Assembly: GCA_958450325.1 (NCBI GenBank)
Contig: OY288243.1
Location: 62,976,606-63,040,605, forward strand
Origin: Agrostemma githago
Taxonomy: Eukaryota; Streptophyta; Magnoliopsida; Caryophyllales; Caryophyllaceae
Direction: 5' to 3'
DNA length: 64,000 nt
Shown here: positions 57,287 through 64,000 of the stretch, piece after piece
How the letters are laid out: the number at the start of each line of letters is the position of its first letter
How positions within the stretch are numbered: position 1 is the stretch's first letter
Made by a program: the position numbers and the translations under genes
Notes under the pieces: generated by a model
Told to the model about the DNA's origin: nothing
The model's input: only the letters and a program-made list of their open reading frames with translations
Databases searched by the model: none

Positions 57287-58423
57287 TAACGTCCTAACTA
57301 AACCCAAATAGTTCCGAGATCCGTTCTCAATTATCTATGCATCGTGTCTCGTTTAGTGTATACACCGAGGGTGCAACTCCTTACTATGTGATTTACTTAC
57401 ATTTCGCATTTACCGCTTTCGTATGATTTACCCCTTTTATGACCTTATAATCGCATGCTAAATCATCTAACACGAAAATTAAAACGTAAACGAGCTAAAA
57501 CTGAACAAAGCGATAGTCGGTTTCGTATTAGTCCCGATGCTCACCATCTGTGGTTCGACGCATCCCTATTAATACCGAGCCAACGCATCTTAAGCAGAAT
57601 GCCAGGTAGGGTATACCACGAGAACAACTAGTATCTGTATTATCACGTTAAAACTGATTTGCTAATACGTATAATACATAGTACCCTCTACTCTCCTACG
57701 TGCATATTTTCATAGCCTACTTGTCACGTGAAATCGCATGCAAAGAATGTAAGCACAATTACTTTGACTACAAATCTTGCTTGTCCTTAAACAACCGACA
57801 TAGCAAAGACATAGGGTTAAAACAAATGGATGTTACAGTACTTCCGCCACAATAAAAAAACAAAGTTATCAGTCCACCGATTGATTACTAGAGGCCGCTA
57901 TGTGCGGGCGGGATTGGGTGTCGATGTCTAGCGGACGTTGGCTTCCAAATACGTACCCTCACCCCTTAATCAGAATCGATGGTTTCCGGATGTCCGAAAC
58001 CATTGGCAATGAGAGTCATTCCAGGCATGGAGTGCTTAAGGATACAAGTCTTTATCTTTAGGTCCCGTGTCACTCAGCTTTGAGCCGGCTAATGATCAAA
58101 GTTGACTTGAACGGTTTCCAGGTCCCCATAATTGACTCGGTGGCTACTCCACAAATCGGCAACGAATTCGGTTCACTAAAAAGGTCGTCTTACCAAACAT
58201 ATCGGCCTTTAAACATATACAACCAGAGCTTGATCGATTCCAACGGAATCACGTGTGCCTGCATCCGTCTAGTACAAGTCCAAATCGTCATCCAAATCAA
58301 GGTCTGAAACGCCGCCCCGAACGCGAGATTGGACCGGCCCCCGAACGGGAGGGGGCCGCGTGGGTGGCCGCCGCGATGAAACCGGGTCGGTCCCGCGCGG
58401 GGCGCTGTGGACAGACGTCCACA
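57287..58423 (+). repeat. D 5' LTR, second part
   Basis: It continues the D LTR after B2 and ends GACGTCCACA before the PBS. At 57886-58020 it shares the conserved block with the A1 and A2 LTRs, including the hairpin at 57981-58001. Confidence 0.75.
57981..58001 (+). other. Conserved hairpin in D LTR
   Basis: Same 21 nt as A1 although the surrounding LTRs are otherwise strongly diverged. Confidence 0.55.
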
Positions 58424-58426
58424 GTT

Positions 58427-58444
58427 TGGCGACTCCGCTGGGGA
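58427..58444 (+). other. D primer-binding site
   Basis: TGGCGACTCCGCTGGGGA, three bases after the LTR, as in family A. Confidence 0.8.
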
Positions 58445-60037
58445 TTTGGAAAGAAGTTTCCAGCGGTGATGTAACTCGAACGAGGTCGATGAAGCTCATT
58501 TCCTAGTTCCTTGTTGTGGTCACTACAGGTTTTGGCCCTAAAAAGCTCATCCTAACCGATATTAGGACCAATCGACCTCTTCCCGGTAAGATCCTTACGG
58601 ACACGTGGAGAGATCCAAGATAGCCGCGTATTCCGTGGATATACCAAACGAATGGTTCTAAGCAGACGGTGCGACACACATCTCCCCAGGTGACCTGTCG
58701 TCACCTAAGTAAAGACTATTCGTGGGCGGTAGCCTACCCTAACCTACCCGTGTGTGCATCCTGCATGAGTGTACGCATTCCTAGTTATGTGTAGCGTGTT
58801 TGAACAACCCAAATAAAACACTAAAATCTGGATTCAACCACGACAACATATTCAACCACACCCAACTCCGTTTCAAAAAAGAACATCTTCTTTTCAAAAC
58901 CACCTTTTAAGCGCGGATGCCCTGGCCAAATCAAAATGATTTTTCAAAAAAAAAAACATTTTAGTACCGTCATCATGACAAATTTTACACTCCACATTTT
59001 CAAAAGACCCTTTTATGCGTCATTGCTTTGGCCAAAGTAAAAATTGTCATTTTCAAACAACAACAATGACCGTTAACCGCCAAATTCCCCATCAATGGGA
59101 CCAAGGCACCTAAAACGGTTACATTTTATTTTTCAAAACATATTTTCGCACATAACGTCAACACAACCGAAACTTCAATTAATGAAGTCAAGGAACCCAA
59201 AACGGTCATACCCTCAAAATATTTTTCACAACACTCCACCACCACCGTCGAAATACCAACTAATGGAATCGACAAGAACGGGTCGCCCATTTTAATATTT
59301 TTTTTTAAAAACACTTTCACTACCGAAATCCTGTAATAAGGATTTAGTCACACCTTCAGAGAACCGTCACAGACACCACGTTCTCTCACGAACACCGTCT
59401 ACACCGCAAATATCGAACTAACTAACTAATAGTAGTCTCGATAAAAAGCACAATGTCATCATTTTCAAAACCGGTTCCTTTAGAACCACATTTTTTTTTT
59501 GCAAAACCACCATTTACACTTCCGATATCGTCTCGTCCTCGACGCTTGAATAACAACACCTTTTCAACACAAATGATGTATTAAACCATCGTAACACCAA
59601 TTTTTACATGCTCTCGCTTTCAAAAAAAAAGTTTATTTTCAAAACCCATCTGTTTTCAAAAACATCAAAACTCTTTGATTCCGAACCAGGATCGAGAACA
59701 ATTCCTTACGTTGTACAACCGTGTGATTAACTGTCTGTGTTAGTTACCAGGGTCGCCTCTATTCGAGGTCTTACATTTTGGGTCGTCTCGTCTCGAGAAG
59801 TCCTCTTCTTTAAATCTCACTCCCGAGATTTGTGTTAAATCGTCTCGTTCCAGAGGCATAAAGTCTATTAGGCGCTTCGCCGAGTACACCAAGAGTCTAA
59901 AGCACCTAAGTCCCTAAACCGATGACCGCAAACACACGCGAATCAAGGGTCTTCCGTGTCGCTCAACTACGAGCCTCCCTTGAGTCTTTAAACAGTCTGG
60001 TAGACCCATTCTCATCAATACCACCTCTTCCGCAGTC
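58445..60037 (+). other. D 5' leader
   Basis: No supported gene. The middle (58900-59330) has loosely repeated units with TTTTCAAAA, CGGTTA/CGGTCA and 'CAAGGCACC/CAAGGAACCC', probably diverged tandem repeats of about 75-80 bp. A short frame from ATG 59922 (MTANTRESRVF) does not join gag. Confidence 0.4.
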
Positions 60038-61504
60038 ATGTCAGGAGATTCAAGCGTAGACACAAGTGACCTCAGTGGGAACGACGCCGGACAGTCTGGG
60101 GATAACACCGTATAAACATTAGCCAACATGATCCGACACTTACAAGCCACCATCATTACCATGAACGCATCCGTAAATAGTATTGACTCCCGTCTAGGCC
60201 ACTTGGAAGATAAGGCCTCTGATGAACACCACAACCGGATCCTCAACGAGGTCCTTTTAAATTCCACGCCGCTAGGGGGCGTTCCTGCCGGAGTCACCCC
60301 TAATGACCCCACTATCCCGCCTCAAGACGACATCCTACAGTTCGTCATGAGCCGCATAGACTTCCTTGAAAACCAAATGCGCCTAAACCAAGGCAACAAT
60401 GTCCACCTCGAAAACCATAGGAAGTTTGAAATGGTAAACGATCAACTACCAGAAAACTTTTCCCTAGCTGACATACCCAAGTTCAAGGTAACCGAGGATC
60501 CCCTCAACCACATCCGGGCCTTTAAGAATTACGTGGCCATTAAAGGGGTCAAACCCAGTCTTTTCGCTAGGATATTCCCATCCTCTTTAGGCGACACACC
60601 TCAATACTGGTTTTACTCCCTTGACCCCAAAAAGATATCTACCCGGGATGACATCTCCATAGAATTCGCAAAGCAGTACGTGGATAACTCCGAAACACAA
60701 ATCGACATCCGAAGCCTCGAAGTCCTTTCCCAAAATGAGAAGGAAGGCTTCTCCGATTTTCTGACTAGGTGGTGAAAAGTCAGCACCCAATTAGTAAACC
60801 GCCCCGACGAAGCGACCTTAGTAGAAAAATTTGTCAATAATATGAGGCTTACTTACGCCTCTCATCTTAGGTACCAAAACACCCATACCTTCAAAGAATT
60901 GTCTACCTTAGGAATATGTTTGGAGGACGATATGAAGAAGGGAGTATTCTCCAAAATAATAGGGAAGGGTTATCAAGGACCAACCACATCCACGGGAACC
61001 CGCTCTTACGGGTCATCTGGGAATAACAAAACCGAGGAAGTACACCTAGTCAAGCCTACCACTGGAGGAAGAACAAACTTCACCCCTAGAACTTTCTCCA
61101 AACTAGGCATCACATACGCCGAAGCTCTAAAAAGGCTAACCGAGAAAGGGAAGCTCGAACCCATAGGCCCTACCCCAGAACCGTCCGCGAAGAGAAAAGG
61201 GAAGTCGTGCGATGCCAATGATTATTGCCATTACCACCTTGGCAATGGGCATGATACCGAATCTTGCTTTCGACTCAAACATGTCATACAAGACATGATC
61301 AAAAACGGGACGATTCCTCTCCCTCCACCCGAGAAACCAAACAATACCACAAACCCCTTTAGCGTTCACGCTGTCTTTGACGACACCATCGATTGTTCCC
61401 ACCTCGACCCTATAGAGGAGAATGACCTGAATATCGAGGAAGATCCCGACAACCCACGGGCATCCATCAAGACGAGTAAATCTGTGTCCGAGTCAGAGTC
61501 TTAG
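60038..61504 (+). pseudogene. gag: D gag with two premature stops
   Basis: The frame opens at ATG 60038 (MSGDSSVDTSD). A TAA at 60113 and a TGA at 60773 interrupt it. At the latter, A1 and A2 have Arg after the Trp (RWR), so CGA to TGA is likely. The core (DIPKFKVTEDPLNHIRAFKN, WFYSLDPKKIST) and the zinc-knuckle-like CHYHLGNGHDTESC match family A gag. After HAVFDDTIDCSHL the A-type tail is lost, and the frame ends SVSESES at 61504 with no protease. The SES ending recalls the Ser-Glu linker that follows the protease in family A, so a deletion may have joined the two. Confidence 0.85.
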
Positions 61505-63162
61505 TTCGTCTTAGGGCCTAGACCTAATAGTATAACAAATGTCTTTTATTTTTTTACATCGAGTCAGGAGGTGCGAGGGAATCTGTCCTCCACCTCCCCG
61601 AAAACAACATCTCGAGCGTATAGCCCGCTTATTACTATCAATAAAAAGAAATAAATTTTTCTTCCTTTATAATGCGCCTTGACAATCGCTTGATTTAATA
61701 ATGCACTTTCTTGCTTACAACTCGGTACTATGCCATTTATCGATAACAATCAAACATACCTCGAAACAAGGAGGAATTACAAGAACTGAGATCCCGTGTT
61801 CTTTTTTTACCTATTTCGTGTCTGGTATAGGAAGTTACATAGGTATCCCTTAGAACGAGCATTACTGAATCCTATGACGAATCTAGATCGTCTCTTAGCG
61901 TGCGATTAAAGACGAAAGACAAACCCATTTCCCACAATAAACATCCCTTGAATAAAGACCGACCAATTCCTACCGTAGGTGCTAGTCTGACAAAAAAAAG
62001 TCTGAAATGGCCAAAAGGAGCCCAAGAAAAAAGTGAAACCAAGGCCAAGCTAAACCGGCCCTATTCAATGATCAAGACCGAACTCGATGGTCAAAATCAA
62101 ATCCCGATCATCCAATTCGATTTCAAATACAAGTCGATCCGAACGAAAAAAAAATGAACAGATCAGTCAACTAGCACCAAATATTAGCCTCCCTACATTA
62201 CAACCCTTAAGACCTTCCCGAGACACTTGTTAGGAGACAGTCCAGAATTTGAGGATTCAAGCTCAATAGGATAATCTCAACCATTAGGGACAGACATGGA
62301 AATCAGATGCCACGTAATTTACATCCCACCCGATTGAAGCCTGAGTCATTTTTACTCTGCTTCCCCTTTCCTACCACATTAGGAAACCTTAGCCCATAGC
62401 CTTAACTCCACAAAAACCAGCTCCAGATTTCGATCCATCAAAACCACTTACTACCTAGCTCCACATTCCAAAATCATCCAAACCAGTCGCCCTGACCTAA
62501 ACACGGTATCTCGATAATTGTCACTTTCAAGGGGTCTACCCGATCACTTCATCTGAGATCTTAAAATAGGGTGAAAACCTATGTAATACACCCTAGGCAT
62601 CGCACATCGGTAATTGGCATAACGGGTCTAAAGCAAAATCACTACATCTATTATGAACTACGAACATGGTTTGATTCCGTCTAAACACCAGATACGTTGG
62701 CAACCCCTCCAAGGGTACAACCAACAAAAGTAGCAAAATCGATTACTCGATTCACATGAAAATCGGAACCCTCTATGTCCCGATTAACGACTGATTTCAA
62801 TGATGAAGCACAAACGACTAGCCGAGGACAGGGTAAAAACCCAAAAGGGCGCCCCGGGCAAAATGAAGAAACGAGTTGCGAGCCGTTGTTAAAAAAATGA
62901 GAGCAAAAAAAAGGTGAGCCGAGGACGGAGTGAAAACCCGAAAAGGCGCTCCGGGCAAAATGAAGAATTGAGTTGCGAGCCACCACAAAAATATAAAAAT
63001 AAAAGTGAAACAAAAAAAAATGTGCTTCTCATTAATGCAAAATCAACTAAATCAAACCTTTGTCGAGGCCCTTTACATCGAGCATACAAAATCCGACTAC
63101 CCCGGAAAACGACAATGCGTCAAGTAAAACCTCACAAAAACTAGTACTAATACGCCACATAA
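61505..63162 (+). other. D region after gag, no pol motifs
   Basis: No protease, RT or integrase motif in either strand. It contains a 64-bp repeat (62821-62884 and 62918-62981, starting GCCGAGGAC and ending GTTGCGAGCC). The rest is non-coding as far as I can see. Confidence 0.5.
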
Positions 63163-63164
63163 TA

Positions 63165-63422
63165 CTCCCTCCTAGTTTTTTATCTTTCCTCTTTTTTTTG
63201 GCCGATGGCACAAATATTAAGAAGAGAATAAAGAATTGATTAAAGTAAGAAAATGTGGGGTATAAAATAGAAATATGGTGGGGTTTGTGAATAAAGGAAA
63301 GAATAAAGAATTGAAGGAAGAATAAAGAAATGATTAAAGTACAACCCAAAAATGGAAAGAGGAAAGATGATTGAACTAGTGCCAAAAAAGAAAGAGAGAA
63401 GATATTAGAAACTAGGAGGGAG
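63165..63422. mobile_element. Stowaway-like MITE, 258 bp
   Basis: Ends CTCCCTCCTAGTTT and AAACTAGGAGGGAG, flanked by TA on both sides (63163-63164, 63423-63424). The inverted similarity extends about 40 bp inward. There is no coding sequence. Such MITEs are mobilised by Tc1/mariner transposases supplied elsewhere. It inserted into D. Confidence 0.85.
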
Positions 63423-63424
63423 TA

Positions 63425-64000
63425 TCAATTAATAAAACATAGTACTAAACGGCTGGGCTCTACCGGTCCACTTTCCTTTTTCCTTACCGTTCGGATATGC
63501 TTGTTCGGGTCTCTCACCATAGACCGTCTGAACATAAGTCTCCGTCATCTCAGCCAAAGGCGAGTCCAGCCGATCCCACTTCCCCTCTTTACTCACATTT
63601 TTAATATGGTCTTGTCAGTCTCGGCCCGTTTAGATGAACTGACGAATACTAGGATAGGTAACGTCGTCTTCGGTCGGGCGCTTAGCGTCATTAGCCTACA
63701 TAGCTTCCTTATTCTGTAATACAATCATATCCACAATCCTTAACCTTTCTCTCACATCCGAAAACCCCGGACATCAGGAACGACCTTCGGAAGTCGCTAA
63801 AACCCTTTCCGAAAGCCAAAACACCCACGTAAGAGTGACAGGTCCACACGGACGGTACATTTCGTCCATCGGATCCACCAGACTTGGACGTTTTTTTAAT
63901 TTTATTTTTATGGGGATAAGCTACCCCTCCTAGGCGTGTTGTAGCCCTGAATGACATCGTCAATTTGCGTCTGTAGTCCAGTACGGCATTGTCACTAAGA
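63425..64000. other. D interior to window end, nothing recognised
   Basis: No supported gene, repeat or pol motif. It may be spacer of D or another insertion. Confidence 0.4.

Larger units (their letters stand above)
44604..64000 (+). mobile_element. LTR retrotransposon D (Tat-like), right part outside window, split by B2
   Basis: A 5' LTR of about 1.9 kb (44604-45360 plus 57287-58423), a PBS identical to family A, a 1.6-kb leader and a gag gene with stops, then 2.5 kb without any pol motif to the window end. B2 lies in the LTR with TSD ATACG. The LTR start could instead be 44618 (TGTCGACAC). The gag clearly resembles A's, so D is Tat-lineage but possibly non-autonomous. Confidence 0.75.

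Noticed and set aside
59922..60060. Short frame MTANTRESRVF upstream of D gag considered as gag N-terminus
   Set aside because: It is in another frame, ends before the gag core, and shows no similarity to the A-family gag start.

Overview
The window looks like repeat-dense plant nuclear heterochromatin. Almost everything is LTR retrotransposon, mostly of the Ty3/gypsy Tat (Ogre/Retand-like) lineage. The lineage call rests on long LTRs, the order gag-PR-RT-RNaseH-second RNaseH-integrase, primer-binding sites starting TGGCG, and extra genes in antisense orientation between integrase and the 3' LTR. A eudicot is likely. Caryophyllales is only a guess, from Retand-like architecture and frequent 'tactccgta' motifs. 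I see no intact host gene, no tRNA or rRNA gene and no CRISPR.

The insertions nest, and target-site duplications (TSDs) let several be ordered. (1) Element A1 (minus strand, 1-11886, clipped on the left) carries decayed gag-pol, a 2.45-kb LTR and, on the opposite strand at 1-1593, a spliced plant-mobile-domain-like gene. (2) A1 sits in the pol gene of A2, a relative on the minus strand (11887-37455). A2 also received element C, an Athila-like derivative without coding genes (15114-19791, TSD CATGC), and element B1 inside its LTR (25305-37382, TSD GCGTC). A2 itself lies in the subterminal part of a CACTA-like DNA transposon whose end is at 37645. (3) 37646-43700 holds LTR fragments and AT-rich DNA with a diverged 100-120 bp repeat and a segmental duplication. 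(4) A frameshifted membrane-protein pseudogene (43740-44603) is cut off by element D (plus strand, 44604 to the window end), a Tat relative with a gag gene but no pol within the window. D's LTR received element B2 (45361-57281, TSD ATACG).

B1 and B2 are two copies of one family of about 12 kb with 674-bp LTRs. By eye the LTR pairs differ at 5 (B1) and 9 (B2) positions, so both insertions are fairly recent. Each carries gag-pol on the sense strand, a 125-bp tandem repeat in the 3' UTR, and two antisense genes that each have their own TATA box: aORF1 (194 aa, unrecognised, Arg-rich then Ser/Asp-rich) and aORF2 (gypsy-type transposon domain plus coiled coil). Most differences between the copies in these antisense genes are synonymous, which suggests they are real proteins under selection.

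The most interesting theme is that families A and B fill the same antisense slot with unrelated genes. Others are a stop codon at one homologous position between PR and RT in both A copies, a hairpin shared by the LTRs of A1, A2 and D, and dense CTCGAYCGAG palindromes in A2's LTR. All differences and counts were read by eye; no alignment or database search was run.
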